Part shown: piece after piece, positions 33,100 to 45,058 of the stretch
How positions within the stretch are numbered: the first letter of the stretch is position 1
Layout: each line of letters opens with the position of its first letter
NCBI RefSeq assembly: GCF_009727055.1
Contig: NC_052349.1
Coordinates: 37,055,589-37,119,588, forward strand
DNA from: Benincasa hispida
Taxonomy: Eukaryota > Streptophyta > Magnoliopsida > Cucurbitales > Cucurbitaceae
Reading direction: 5' to 3'
DNA length: 64,000 bases
Program-made: the position numbers and the translations under genes
Notes under the pieces: model-generated
The model's input: only the letters and a program-made list of their open reading frames with translations
The model's database searches: none
Told to the model about the DNA's origin: nothing

Positions 33100-36000
33100 A
33101 AGAGATCAAAGGGAGAGAAGAAAAGAAGGAAGAAAATTTGAAGATGTGCAGATTTTTTACCAACTGACATCTTTTGTGTGTCACTAAAATATGAATTTTG
33201 CTATATGTCATTAAAAGTTTAAAGGTAGTACCTGTAGACTGGTGAATTGATTCTCTAAGCATATATGGATATGAACAATGATGAATGTGAATCATACAAG
33301 CTCATGTTGCCATAAACTTGATGACTTGGAAAGATGGAGATGGTGTGTGGATGCTGTGTTATGCTTATTTACACTTTATGCGATACTACTTCTAGATGTA
33401 TGCGTTATTAATGAAATGCTTGTAGTATGCTATGCATTGTCACAAGTTTCCTTGTGTTGAAACAAAGTATAATCCCAACGCAAGTTTCTCAGAGTAATCC
33501 GATATCGAACACAGAGATTGTTGTCTTTAATGTGTTACATTTGTGATATATGCGACCGATTTTTACAATTAATAAAGATTGTGTGTTTGTACAGGAAAGT
33601 AAATTGCGGTAAAGTAAAATTGTGCAGATAAACTAAAGTTGCGTTAATAAAATAAATTGTGATGAAAATAAACCTAAGCTAATGTAATGCAAGATACAAG
33701 ATACATGATATACTTGATACTGAGTTCGAGACTGACTGTGAAGTTTATACAAAGGATCGTGGTATGCGATGGCAAGTCTTTATGGATGAATCAGAAAGGG
33801 GAAAGAATAATTAGTACAAACGTCGCAAGTTTGTCAATTGCATTAAAGATGTAACTAAGGTTCCGCTTTCCCTTGGCGTACATCTCTCGGTGATCGGCCG
33901 CGTTCCTATATCTCTATGGTGAAACAGGGATGAACGTGGTGAACGCAATGTTGCTTCCATCTCTAGAAGTACTTCTTGCTTTAGTTAACGCCTTCTTCCA
34001 ACCCTCTCTCGATAGGCGGAATGGCATCTTCACTTCTGCTCTCACAAGTGAAGATTTCGTCTAGTATGCCTTGACTAAACTTAGTTATTTCCTTAACCCA
34101 ATTAATTTACTTGTTTGTTTCTTGCTAATTACCCATGGGATTAAGAAAACATCATGGAGAAAATGGATTGTGGGTGAACGGAAATAGACATAGAAATGAT
34201 AATGGAAATGATCATAACATTCCATACTAAGATTAAGCGTCTGATACATGGTGTGAATGATAGATTAAGAAGATGAATACAAGTGATGATGAAGAGATAG
34301 AAACAAATACAGAAGAATGTCAACGTCTTGACACAAATCTGGACGGTGGTTTTGCTTGTCGGCATGTGGAATGAATGAAGAGAAGAGCTTCCCTCTCAGG
34401 CTTGCTCGTCTGCTAGAGGTGACCTTTGTACAGAGCTTCGACGGCGGGGATCGAAAGGATTCTTTTCCCGGAGACTCACCTCTCGGCATTGTCTCTTAAT
34501 TCTTCTCAGATCTACTCTGATTAGTCCCTCAACCAGTATCTCCCTCAGATCAGTATATACAATTTTCTCTATATTCAAGCATACTTTTCAGTGGAATGGC
34601 TGGAGCTATTTATAGGCTCAGCTTTGACTCTTTGCATTGTGGTCCCCACTTTATTGTTAAGGTAGTTCCGAAAATGGTGGAGTGAATATTCCTTCTATTA
34701 CGCAATCAATTCCGTCAGAAATGCACAACTGACAGCACGCGTTTGAATCCTCCGCAATTGTGTTGCTCTTTACATCTTCGATTGTTTTCCCGCATGCGGT
34801 GTTGTTTTTTATTACCGCATGCGGTTGAAATTGCGTTGATCGCAAAGCTCTTGATCGAATGTCGCATGCGCCGTCATTGCGTTGTTCGTCTATTCATTCT
34901 TGAATGATGGGCGCAATGCAACGTAGATGCATTGTTCAGTTTATCTTGAGCCTTGAACACATGCGGTGACTTGATTTCCTGCAAAACAGACTTGAAATAA
35001 TCTTTTCTACCATCGCAATGGTGTTAGTGGGTGTATTGACAACAATTTATAATTTTCGCATTTCATAGCTAATTTTCATACTATCGACGCAACTTTTCTT
35101 CCTTTTGGCCACAATATCTAAATAAAACGGTATAAATAACTTGTATTTCTACAAGTTATCAGTACCTGCAAAATAGGGCTACATTGCGGCGCTCTACCCA
35201 GTGTCGCGACGCTCTAGAGCTTGATAGAAAAAAATAAAAATACGCGTGCACCTCTGCGCAAGAGAGCATCGGACCAACGTCAGCCTAGGGTTGCACGCTG
35301 CTACCTTCTTCAATACAAAAACCCAAATTTTCCAGATTTCAAGGCGGGAACTTCAAGTTTTTGAGTGATAATTTGAAATTACATAACTATTCTTGTAAAT
35401 TTTTGAGAGATTCTATCAAATTGTATTCAATTCTTGTACCAATTGTGCAATTATCAATGGATTTCTTGAAGAATTTCACCATCATGAGTAGGTAATTCTT
35501 TTTCTTGGGAATTATGTAGGTTGGCACTTTCTTGAGACTTTTCTTTGAATTTCATTCATGTAGTTACTTTCTTTTGTATTTTCTTGCTGAGATTTCAAAT
35601 AAAATTGATTAAGAATGAATTGACAACTCAAGACTAATCAATTTTTGTATGCAAAAAATACAAAGTTCTATAACAAATTTTTAATTAGCATTGCAAGAAT
35701 TAATAATCTTGATAGAAAATATGAACTTCTTTTCCTTTTTTCTTTAAACAACTTATTAATTCAGAATATTCATACACTCGATCATAATTTTCAGTCTTTT
35801 GATTTCGAGATTTGGCATAGTTAAGAAAACTCGTGAGTTTAATGAAATTTAGGGATTAATTGTGATATGTCTTTAGGAAGGAATTCAAACTAGATTAGGG
35901 TTAATTTATAAATTAGCTAATTAGAGCATTATAAATTTATTCTTAATGAACTATTGAATAATTTAATTGCTCAATTCTTTGTTAAGTCAATGATACAATT

Positions 36001-36173
36001 GCCTAGTTTACATAAAATCCCCAAGATTTCATTTCCCATTGAATCTTATCTCATAATCTCTCTTATTTCTCTCATTACTAAATTTCCTATAGGGAAATTA
36101 TGTAAAACTGTTGAAAATATTTATAAAATATAATAAAATTTTAAAACTATCAGTGATAGACACTTGTCTTATA
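33100..36173 (+). mobile_element. Gypsy LTR (family I), second copy, split
   Basis: Homologous to 11350-12490. It lacks the first 150 bp or so of the LTR and is cut on the right inside the MITE. At 33233-35161 it is interrupted by a solo LTR with a perfect GTACC duplication. The segment 35162-36091 repeats AGCATCGGACCAACGTCAGC and the rest of the family almost unchanged. The MITE fragment is at 36092-36173. Confidence 0.78.
33233..35161 (-). mobile_element. Solo LTR (family K, related to F)
   Basis: A 1929-bp element with TGTAGACTGG at the left and ACAAGTTATCA at the right, inserted in the family I LTR. The five bases GTACC flank it on both sides (33228-33232 and 35162-35166). The sister LTR at 11197 has the uninterrupted site GGTAGTACCTGCAAAA. 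The right end resembles the F-family end, and the segment CGAACACAGAGATTG (33507-33521) matches theirs, so it is likely a relative in minus orientation. A minus-strand TATA-like box is at 34605-34615. The frames at 33278-33460 and 34141-34845 lie in it and are not genes. Confidence 0.86.
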
Positions 36174-37967
36174 CCTTTTTGTGGTTTAGCCATAATCCTC
36201 AACCCATCAAGACTAGCCCAAGCTTACCTAAGAGCTCGACCATTCCATCTTTCTTCATTCTCAAGCCTAATTCATTGAAGTTTCTTCTCAAGTAGTCTTA
36301 TCCAGAAAATTGGATTCTTGGAGCTTTCAGGCGGCTTTGAAATCACTCAAAATGCACGAGTATTTTGTGAGAAATTTCATCCCAAGTTGATGATACTTCC
36401 AGACCTCACTGTCCGACAACATCTCCTTCTCTTGGAACTTCATGATCAACACATGGCTCTCTTCGAAACTACTCTCAAACACCTTTCCTAATGTTTTTCA
36501 AGAGGTTTTTGGTTTATGAACTGAAGAGGCACTCTTTATTGTTATTTATAGGCTAAAAGAACCGATCCTTCTCATCTTACCAAGCCTTCAATGCAAGACA
36601 CCTCCTACTTTGGAGTGTTTGCACCATGCTTTGCCACCACCTTCTTCCTTAACATTCACCTTCTTCCATGGCATTCACCTACTTGCATGAAATTGAGTTG
36701 TCTTCCTCATGCATAAATCTTCCTTGCTTGAAACTCTATTTGTTCATTTTCTACTAACTCAATCTCAACCTTCTCTCGGTTCAGCCATTTATCTAGATGA
36801 ACTCATCAGCCTTGCATAACGCAAGCCTTAACACTACTTAAACCCTTGGCCCATTGTCTAGTCCATTGTGCAGCTCTTGCACTTCATTGCATAGCTCCAT
36901 TTTTTAACTAATCTCTCGCTGTTGCTTAACATTCAACCCTCTCGTTATCGTGCATCATTCAGCCCTCTCGTTGTTGCCAATCGTCTAGTGCCTAGCCCAT
37001 CGCATAGCACTTATGCTCCATCGCATAGTTCCATCGTCTAGTGATCTCTCACTCTTAACGATCTCACTATCCCGTATCTCTCGCTCTAAACGATCTCGCT
37101 AACGCGCATCTCTCACTGATAACGATCTTGTTGTCGCTCATCACACAGTGCATAGCCTATCACATAGCTTCTACGCCTATCGTTTTGCTCCATCGTGTAG
37201 CGCTGAGGTCTATCATCTAATGCATCATGCCCATATTCTAGTGCGTCCCCTTATCGTGCAATGCCATCGCCCAGCGTCTGCGTCTATCATGCAATGCCCA
37301 TCGTCTAATGTTTCGCCTACCGTGTAGCGCTCATGCTCATCGTGTAGCGCCATCGTGTAGCCCTTGCTTCCATCACCTAACGCCCGGCCCTAACACATCG
37401 TCTAGTGCCTATTCTTTCATCTAGTGCTCGAGCTCATCGTTTAGCGCTATCGTCTAGATTTTGTGCTTATCGTCTAATGCTTACACTGATCGTGTAATGC
37501 TATCGCCTATCGTGTAGCTTCATCGTCTAGTGCATCACTTCACAGCTACATGATCATCTACCCAGCGCCTTGCACTCTAGCTCTCTTGCTCTCACTTACG
37601 TAGCCTCAATGCATGAGCAACTTTTAAGCAATGGCTCTTGCCAACGCTTCGTTCAACATGTGTCCAACCTCACAAGCTCAACGCATGGTTGCCCTTGGCT
37701 TTAATGCTTTATTTCTTTTAACCTCTATACTTAGCCTCATCTCACGTGTTAATGTTTCCTAACACCCAACGCATGGCTCCTTTTGACGTCACACTTAGCT
37801 AAATTTTCACTAGTTAAGGCTTAACTCAAAACTACTTAAGGAAAATCTATTCAACACTTAGAAATTTTCCTTCTCTTTAACATAGTATTTAACTTACACT
37901 TAGTTAATTCCCTTAATTACCTGCTTAAATGAGGAAATTGAAATCCGGGTTTCATAACTATGAACTC
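36174..37967 (-). mobile_element. LTR fragment of family B (minus)
   Basis: Homologous to the B LTR at 26114-27974 and 13657-14272, inverted. The right end GGGTTTCA (37967) is the family start TGAAACCC on the minus strand. The left end is broken inside the family, against the MITE at 36173. It contains a long degenerate array of ATCGTCTAGTGC and ATCGTGTAGCGC words at about 36985-37560. It is inserted in a copia LTR between TAACTATG-type bases. A minus-strand TATA-like box is at 36541-36552. Confidence 0.75.
36985..37560. repeat. Array of ATCGTSTAGCGC-like words
   Basis: Dozens of imperfect repeats of about 12 bases, such as CATCGTGTAGCGC and CATCGTCTAGTGC, with spacing of about 12 to 24 bases. 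Related arrays stand at 14030-14272, 26120-26380, 31760-31960 and 61000-61400. Confidence 0.8.
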
Positions 37968-39413
37968 CTATTTATTTGGGATTATCCTTAGATTTGCATG
38001 GGTGAGGGTTGGCTCAACAGCGTCAGCTCAATAAGCCTCCCATTTCAGGGGTAAGACCGGGTAGATAGCTGGGGACATAGGGTGCAATAAGGATTCATGC
38101 CTATCCGATTTAGTGATAAGAGAAAGGTTATTCTCTTAAGTACTAAATCTAGGTCTTGAACAAGGGGCTCCACCCTTTCATTTGCCCGAGAGGGATCCGG
38201 TTTAGTGATTGGATCCTAAAACAATTGTTCATTAGAGGATCCGTAGGAACTTAAGAAACAAGACATAATATCGGGTGTAAAACAGTGTATTGACCTAGCC
38301 GTTATTACAAACAACCTTTGAATGGTCGACTTACTGGTTATGGTTATATCATGTGAACACAAATATATCTATAGTGAGGAGAGTGCAACTATCGAGTTGT
38401 AGTGATGCAACTTGATAGTTAACAAATACTTATTAATTTGTTCTAAAGAGTTTTAGCCAATTAATCTTAAATCATTGGAGCTCATGATTTTTAGGTCCAT
38501 AAGGTCCCTATACTAGCTCGTAAAATATGAACACCTCAAATTAATAAATTGAGTGAATTTGGAATGATATCAATTTGAATTGTTCAAATGGAAATTAGGG
38601 TTTGAATTTGAATAAGTTCAAATAAATTAAGATTTATATAATTATATTCGATATAATTAACGTTTACTTTGTTGAAATTGAATGAAATTGGAGAGTTTAT
38701 AGTATTTAAATATTAATTACATAAATAAGATTCATGTTTAAAATTAGTTGTGTGATTAATTTAATATTTGATATTAAATTGTTATTTAATTAAATATGTT
38801 TAATTAATTAAAACTAATCTAATTTCTCACTTATTTAAAATTTTAGAATTTGAAATTTTTGTTTTGGTTTTAATTCATTTTGAATTAATTGGAATTAGAA
38901 AGAAGAAATTGGGATTTTTGGTTTTAAGTGAGAATTTCCCACATTTTTGTGAGGAGGTGTAATCTCCTCATAATCCCACCTAATCCCACTTCAATTTGAA
39001 GTAGCTACTGGCTGTGTGGAAATGTTGAAGGGCCTGCATGTAATCAAAGGATAAAACACCTTAGTTTTATTAGATTTGGGATGACGAAAGTTGCTGAAAA
39101 ACTTGTTTTCTTAATCTTCTTCTTCTTCCTCTCAAACCTAGAAAAACAACTTCAGAAATTCACTCAAATTCGAGTTCCACCACTCAAATTCAAGGCTGAG
39201 AATAGTAGAGAAGATCTCTTGATAGTTCACTATCAATTTGGAGCTGAATTTGTGTGTAGAGCAGCTTGAATCTGGGATAATTCATCAAAGGTATGTAATC
39301 TGAAACCCTCTTGTGTTTTTCTTGCAAAAGCATGCTTTTAGAACACAAATTAAATGTAATTAGAGCACTTATTGATTCTGTTTGCTTCTGTTACATGCTA
39401 GTATATCCTATCA
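37968..39413 (+). mobile_element. Copia 5' LTR, 3' part
   Basis: The 3' three-quarters of a copia LTR, starting inside the family at CTATGAACTCCTATTTATTTGGG and ending CTAGTATATCCTATCA. Its 5' part is cut off by the B-family fragment. A primer-binding site follows directly. The small frame at 39081-39269 is LTR sequence. Confidence 0.82.
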
Positions 39414-39415
39414 AT

Positions 39416-39427
39416 TGGTATCAGAGC
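39416..39427 (+). other. Copia primer-binding site
   Basis: TGGTATCAGAGC, complementary to the 3' end of initiator methionine tRNA, two bases downstream of the LTR end. Confidence 0.9.
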
Positions 39428-41648
39428 ATGATTTAAGCACTCAATTAGTGTTAATTTGAGTTTTATTGGGTGAATTTCAAAGATTGCATGTTTTGTAAAC
39501 TGATATGGTGTTTTTCAACTTTGGCATTTAATTTCTCTTTGATTTTGAAGTTAAATTTGTAATTAGCTCTTGATTGATGAGCTTAAATGTGTGCTTTAGA
39601 GTCTGTAATTTGATTAGAGTCATTACAGTAGAAATTAGGCTGTAATTGAAGAGAAGATCGAGCATGGACAGCAGCAGGTTCCTGGAGCTGAAGCTAGTTC
39701 CTCGCAGCGTCGTGGCATTGCGAGGAGAGCGTTGCGACACTGTTCTTCAAAAGGACGCAGCATTGCAACACTGGGATATTGCGTCTCGACGTTGTTTATC
39801 CCAGCCCTTGAAACACACACGCTCTCTAGCCGGTTCATTCCGGAGGAAGCGGGTTCGATCGGTCTGGGTCTCTTTTGGTTCGATTCAGCTTCAATCTTGT
39901 CCGATTCAAAAATTCTTGGACCGGTTCAACCCGTTTGTTGCCTTGGAGGTCTGGTTGGAGCAGTTTGGGTCCGATTCAGATTGGTTTGGGCAGTTGTACA
40001 CTAAATTGAAGTTGCTTTTGAACCTATTTTGTAATAAATTAGGTGTTTTTCTTGATTAGGATGCCAAAGTTCAACCATATCAGTGTAGTTAAATATTTAT
40101 GCATGTGATATATGTTGTATTTAAATTTAAACATATCTGTGCATATAGTATGCCATTTAGATTTAAAATCCCACTATAGGAAGCATATTATATGCATTAT
40201 ATATATGTTATAAATTTTTATAATGTATAGTATGAATGTCTAGAGTTTCTATTATTTAATGTAATAGTTATATTAAATTTTAATACCTCGGATGTATGTT
40301 GTGGATGTAAAAGCATGTCTAATTTTATAAGTTGTTATAAAATTGAATTAGACATTAAAATCTATAACAAAGATAAGCTACATGCTCACGTAGGTTAAAC
40401 ACTTGTTTTAATAGTTAAAATAGGTCGACATCTTGTAAAACAAGGGTGCAAACTCAACCGGTATATAATTATGTCTAAGGCTGGAGGTACTTAAGTTGAC
40501 AATCTATATAACACCTCCTACTTGGGGATTATGGTTGAATAATTGAACGTTGTTAACCGGTTTTATAAGCGTACGTGAGAGGTGTGAGGTAATAAAACAG
40601 TTTATCACCTAGACATCGTAGGTTTAAATCCATTTATAAGTGTTATACTTCGATAACCACATAGACTTAGGGTTGTTTAATTAGCTGAAATAAACCTAAG
40701 TATAAATATACCCAATTAATAGTAGAACACTTCAGTGAGAGTTTAATAACTTATATGATAAAGTTATTAGAACACTTCAGTGGGAGATTAGTAACATATA
40801 CGATACGTTATTTTTAGCTGATGTGTCCCTAAGAGTTCACAATCGAGATTCATATCATACTTCGTGTCGATTATACCTCGACTGTTCCATTCAGAAAGTA
40901 TTTTCATAAATCAAGATTTAAGTGAATAAAGGGAAGTCGTTCAAATATAAAATCAAATATAAGATATATTTATTTCACTTTCACGTCCCTACAAAATTCA
41001 CACTATGAGATCTATACAACGCTTCGTGTCGATTATACCTCGACTACTCCATTCGGAAAGTGTTTGTATGGGTCAAGAGCAAGTTGAATGGGGGAAGTAG
41101 TTCATAGTAAATGGGTGAAGGATATGTGTCAATGTGTCGTACGATCTCTTCCACTAGTTTGGGTCGTGAGATTCTATGTTGCGTCTTCTAGTTTGCTTTA
41201 GGCAACCCTTGCTAGTCGTTTAATGACGACTATCCCCTGAGAGGGTAGTAACATAGGATTCAGAACAACTCAAACTCCAAAAATGAGATAGGATTTCTTA
41301 GGTCCATTCCCAACCTTGACTCTCCATTTCAGTAGAATAGTTGGGGCCGACCTTTGAGGTCTGAAAACGGAGGGTCACACTTACAAAATTACTAAAGAAT
41401 TAGTGATTTTTGACCGAAAATGGTAACTAAATGACTATAGGAATAAGAGTTATTCTAAAGATAGTGTTTGATCAAAATTGTTTTGCTTTAGTGAAGGAGT
41501 ATTTGACTGCCCCTTGGTAGCACTTATTCCGACTCACTATACTATCGTTGCAAATAAATAATGGTTATGGGTACACTATTACTTGTTTTTGCTAAAACAT
41601 GATTTTGGATTTAGAGGCTACTAAATTAGAACTTGTTTAAAATTTCAG
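39428..41648 (+). mobile_element. Copia untranslated leader
   Basis: About 2.2 kb between the primer-binding site and the gag start, with no credible protein. The open frame at 39646-40059 is arginine- and leucine-rich, overlaps another frame, and its sequence recurs without an open frame in the leaders of other copia copies; it is therefore regarded as chance. The leader carries two direct repeats of about 120 bp, at 40823-40941 and 40984-41104, both with CTTCGTGTCGATTATACC, and a shorter one with AGAACACTTCAGTG at 40725-40800. Confidence 0.65.
40823..41104 (+). repeat. Direct repeat in copia leader
   Basis: Two diverged copies of about 120 bp (40823-40941 and 40984-41104), each running from a GTCCCTA word through CTTCGTGTCGATTATACC to GGGAAGT.GTTCA. 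Their spacing is about 161 bases. The function is unknown; length variation in the leader by unequal exchange is a plain explanation. Confidence 0.75.
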
Positions 41649-42214
41649 CATGTCGAATTCTTCTAGAATACACGCTTCCGAATTAGTTAACGGTAAAATC
41701 AATTCAACGTACAAATTACTAGCAGTTGACGGTTCTAAAAGAGTTTTAATAGAGGATTGTCCTTGATTTCCCAACTCATCTAAAGTTTTGAACTTAATAG
41801 ATGAGAAAATAAAATTCGAACAACAAGATAAATATGATTTACTTGTTATCGAAGCATGTTTAGTGGGAAACAATGAAACCTTGATAATGATTCAGGTGCC
41901 GCTAATCATATCTGTACTTTCTCTGAGGAAACAAGTTTCTGGAGACAACTTACAGAAGGCGAAGCAATCTTTAAGGTAGGGATCGGGGAGGTTGTTTCAG
42001 CTAAAGTAGTGGGAGATATGAAGTTATTTATAGAAGATAAATACATTTTACTTAAAAATGTTTAATACATTTCTTCTATGAAAATGAATCTGATATCCGT
42101 CTCTTGTTTGCGGGAAGAAAATCATAAAGTTTCTTTCGAAAATAATGAAGTGTTCATTACTTCAAAGAATGTCCAAATATGTTCTGCAAAATTAGAAAAT
42201 TACTTGTATTTGTG
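41649..42214 (+). pseudogene. Copia gag remnant and protease
   Basis: Starts with the family's gag beginning: MSNSSRIHASELVNGK and VLIEDCP, then a stop. The body of gag, including the zinc knuckle, is missing: within about 30 codons the sequence passes to KYDLLVIEACLVGN, the linker before protease. Then, after a frame change, comes the protease active site, DSGAANHIC (about 41889-41915), and further on ISSMKMNLISVSCL and VSFENNEVFI. The active-site D-S-G is intact, but stops at 41764 and 42061 and a frameshift break the protein. Confidence 0.82.
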
Positions 42215-43399
42215 AAGATTGATTAAGGTAAAAGTCATCTTGAACAAAGAGATGTTTAAAACTACTGAGAGTCATAAGAAAAGGAAAGTTTCTCCAAATG
42301 CCTATCTTTGGTACATGAGCCGGAGTGAGAGATTGGTTAAGAACAATCATCTAAATAAGATAGAAGACAGTTCATTACAGCCATGTGAATCCTGTCTTGA
42401 GGGTAAAATGACTAAAAGATCTTTTTCTGGAAAAGGTCTTAGAGCCAAAAAAAACCCCTTAGAATTCGTACACTCAGACCTTTGTGGTCCTATGAATGTT
42501 AGAGCTAGAGGAGGGTATTAATATTTAATCAGCTTCGTTGATGATTATTCAAGGTATGGGCATATTTACATAATGCGTCAGAAGTCCATAACATTTGAAA
42601 AGTTCAAAGAGTTCAAGGCTAAGGTTGAGAACCAATCAGGTAAAAAGCTTAAAAAATTTCGTCCAGATCGAGGTGGTGAGTATATGGACTTGGAATTCTA
42701 AAACTATTTCCTAGAACATGGAGTTCAGTCTGAACTCACAACCTCTAGCACACCTCAACAAAACGGTGTGGTAGAAAGGAGAAACAGAACCTTGTTGGAC
42801 ATGGTTCGTTCCATGATGAGTTATGCCTAGTTACCAAGTTCGTTTTGGGGTTATGCAGTTCAGATTGCAGTGTATATTTTGAACATGGTACCCTCAAAAA
42901 GTGTTTCCAAAACAAGTTACGAGCTCTGGAGAGGACGTTAAGGATGTTTACATCACTTCAGAATCTGGGGTTGCCCAACACACGTATTGGTGCAAAATCC
43001 TAAGAAGTTGGAGCACCATTTAAAAGTATGTCTATTTGTAGGCTACCCTAAAGAAACGAAGGGTGGCTTCTTTTATGACCCTCGAGAAGATAAGGTATTT
43101 GTATCGAAAAATGCAACTTTCCCGGAGGAGGACCACATAAAGGTACATCAACCTCGCAGTAAGCTAGTAAAAGAAGAAATGTCCAGGGAAACGGAAAATA
43201 CACCAACAAGAGTTGTTGACAAAGCAGGTTCATCAACAAGAGTTATTGATGAAACTAGTACTTCGCATCCTTCTCAAGAGTTGAGAATGCCTTGTCGTAG
43301 TGGGAGGGTTGTGCAACAGCCTGACTGGTACATGGGTTTAACTGAAATTCAAGTCATCATACCAGATGATGGCTTAGAGGATCCATTGACTTTCAAATA
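42215..43399 (+). pseudogene. Copia integrase
   Basis: The pre-integrase zinc region and integrase core. Zinc region: LWYMSRSERLV...NNHL and CESCLEGKMTKRSF, where the usual WH.RLGH first ligands are lost. Core: FVHSDLCGPM for the first aspartate, a stop, then FVDDYSRYG, FRPDRGGEY for the second aspartate and TPQQNGVVERRNRTLLDM for the glutamate. Then comes the usual C-terminal domain with CPTHVLVQN, LFVGYPKETKGGFFYDP and VFVSKNATF (42987-43400). Several stops (for example 42521, 42701, 42830) and a frameshift near 42940 show that it is inactive, though the D-D-E triad can still be read. Confidence 0.87.
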
Positions 43400-44963
43400 A
43401 GCAATGAATGATGTGGACAAAGACCAATGGATTAAAGCCATGGATCATGAAATAGAGTCTATGTACTTCAATTCTATCTGAAATTCTGTAGATCAACCTG
43501 AAGGGGTAAACCCATTGGTTTCAAATGGATCTACAAAAGAAAATGAGACCAAACTAGTAAAGTACAGACCTACAAACCAAGACTTGTGGCAAAGGGTTTA
43601 CCCAGAGAGATGGGGTATACTATGAAGAAACCCTCTCCGCCATTGCCATGATTAAGTCGATTAGAATACTCTTGTCCATAGCTGCATTTTATGATTATGA
43701 AATATAGAAAATGGAGGTCAAGACAACCTTCTTGAATGGCTACCTCGAAGAGAGTATCTATATGTCTCAACCAGAAGGGTTCATTGAACAGGGTCAAGAA
43801 CAAAAGGTTTGTAAGCTTAATGGATCCATTTATGGGTTAAAACAAGAATCTAGATCCTGGAATATGAGATTTGATACTGCGATCAAATCTTACAGCTTTG
43901 AACAAAATGCGACGAACCTTGTGTTTACAAGAAAATCGTTAACAAAACTGTCACCTTTCTGGTGTTGTATGTTGATGATATTCTATTCATAGGAAATGAA
44001 ATAAAATTTCAAGTTGATGTTAAGAGATGGTTTGCTACACAATTCGAAATAGAAGATTTGGGAGAAGCATAGTATGTTCTTGGGATCCAAATAGTTCAGA
44101 ACCGCAAGAACAGAACTTTAGTGTTATCTCAAGCATCTTATATAGATAAGACGATGTCTAGATATAAAATGCAAAATTCCAAGAAAGGAACATTGCCTTT
44201 CAGACATGGAATTCATCCGTCAAAGGAACAAAGTCCTAAGACACCTCAAGAGGTTAAGGATATGAAACGAATTGCATATGCATCAGCAGTAGGGAGTTTA
44301 ATGTATGCTATGTTGTGTACTCGTCCTGATATATGCTATGCAGTTGGAATGGTCAGTAGATTTCAGTCCAATCTTGGATATGATCATTGGATTGTCGTTC
44401 TCAAATATCTTCGGAGAACGAAAAATTATATACTCATTTATGGTGCTAAGGATCTGATCCTTACTGGATACACTGATTCTGACTTCCAGACCGATATAGA
44501 TTTGAAGAAATCAACTTTAGGGTCAGTATTCACTCTGAATGGAGGAGAAGTAGTGTGGAGAAGCATCAAGCAAAGTGCACCTACTTGTCACCTTCTATTA
44601 TGATAGCAGTGGAGCAGTTGCAAATTCAAAGGAATCTCGAAGCCATAAGCGTGGAAAGCACATTGAGCGAAAGTACCATTTCATCAGGGAGATTGTACAC
44701 AGAGGTGACGTGATCATCATGCAGATAGCCTCACAAGACAACTTAGTTGATCCATTTATGAAGGCCCTCTCGAATAAAGTGTTTGAGGGTCACCTAGTAG
44801 GACTAGGTCTACGAGATATTTGTAACTAGGGCAAGTGGGAGATTTTATGCATATCTGATGCCCTAGTTTATTGTATTTATTTTTTTTAATCTCTCATTGT
44901 AACTCAACATTGTATATATTTATATATATTGATCCACTGGAGTTTCAGTCCAAGTGGGAGTAT
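43400..44963 (+). pseudogene. Copia reverse transcriptase and RNase H
   Basis: RT words in order: DQWIKAMDHEIESMYFN (43421), FLNGYLEESIYMSQPEGF, KLNGSIYGLKQESRSW, then, after a frame change, the catalytic LYVDDILFIGNE (YVDD at 43968-43979). RNase H: YASAVGSLMYAMLCTRPDICYA, LTGYTDSDFQ, then a deletion at about 44570-44580, where the family's MEAEYVA segment with a catalytic glutamate is lost. After it come YDSSGAVANSKE, HIERKYHFIREIV and DPFMKAL. The CDNSGA aspartate has been replaced by the sequence YDSSGA. The purine tract GTCCAAGTGGGAGTAT ends at 44963. Confidence 0.88.
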
Positions 44964-45019
44964 TGTTAGGTTGTATGTCCTAAAACTCGTAGTTTCTAAA
45001 GTTAAACACATTCGATTAT
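44964..45019 (+). mobile_element. Start of copia 3' LTR, cut by gypsy F2
   Basis: Fifty-six bases, TGTTAGGTTGTATGTCC to CACATTCGATTAT, identical in order to other copia LTR starts. The gypsy F2 LTR begins at 45020, and no continuation of this LTR was found beyond F2. Confidence 0.82.
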
Positions 45020-45058
45020 TGATGCGTGGTTAATGCGATGAAATAATGGTGTAGAATG

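Noticed and set aside
39646..40059. Open frame of 137 codons in the copia leader, with an overlapping 90-codon frame
   Set aside because: It lies between the primer-binding site and gag. The related leaders at 6165-6777 and 60755-61702 do not keep it open, and the protein has no recognisable domain.
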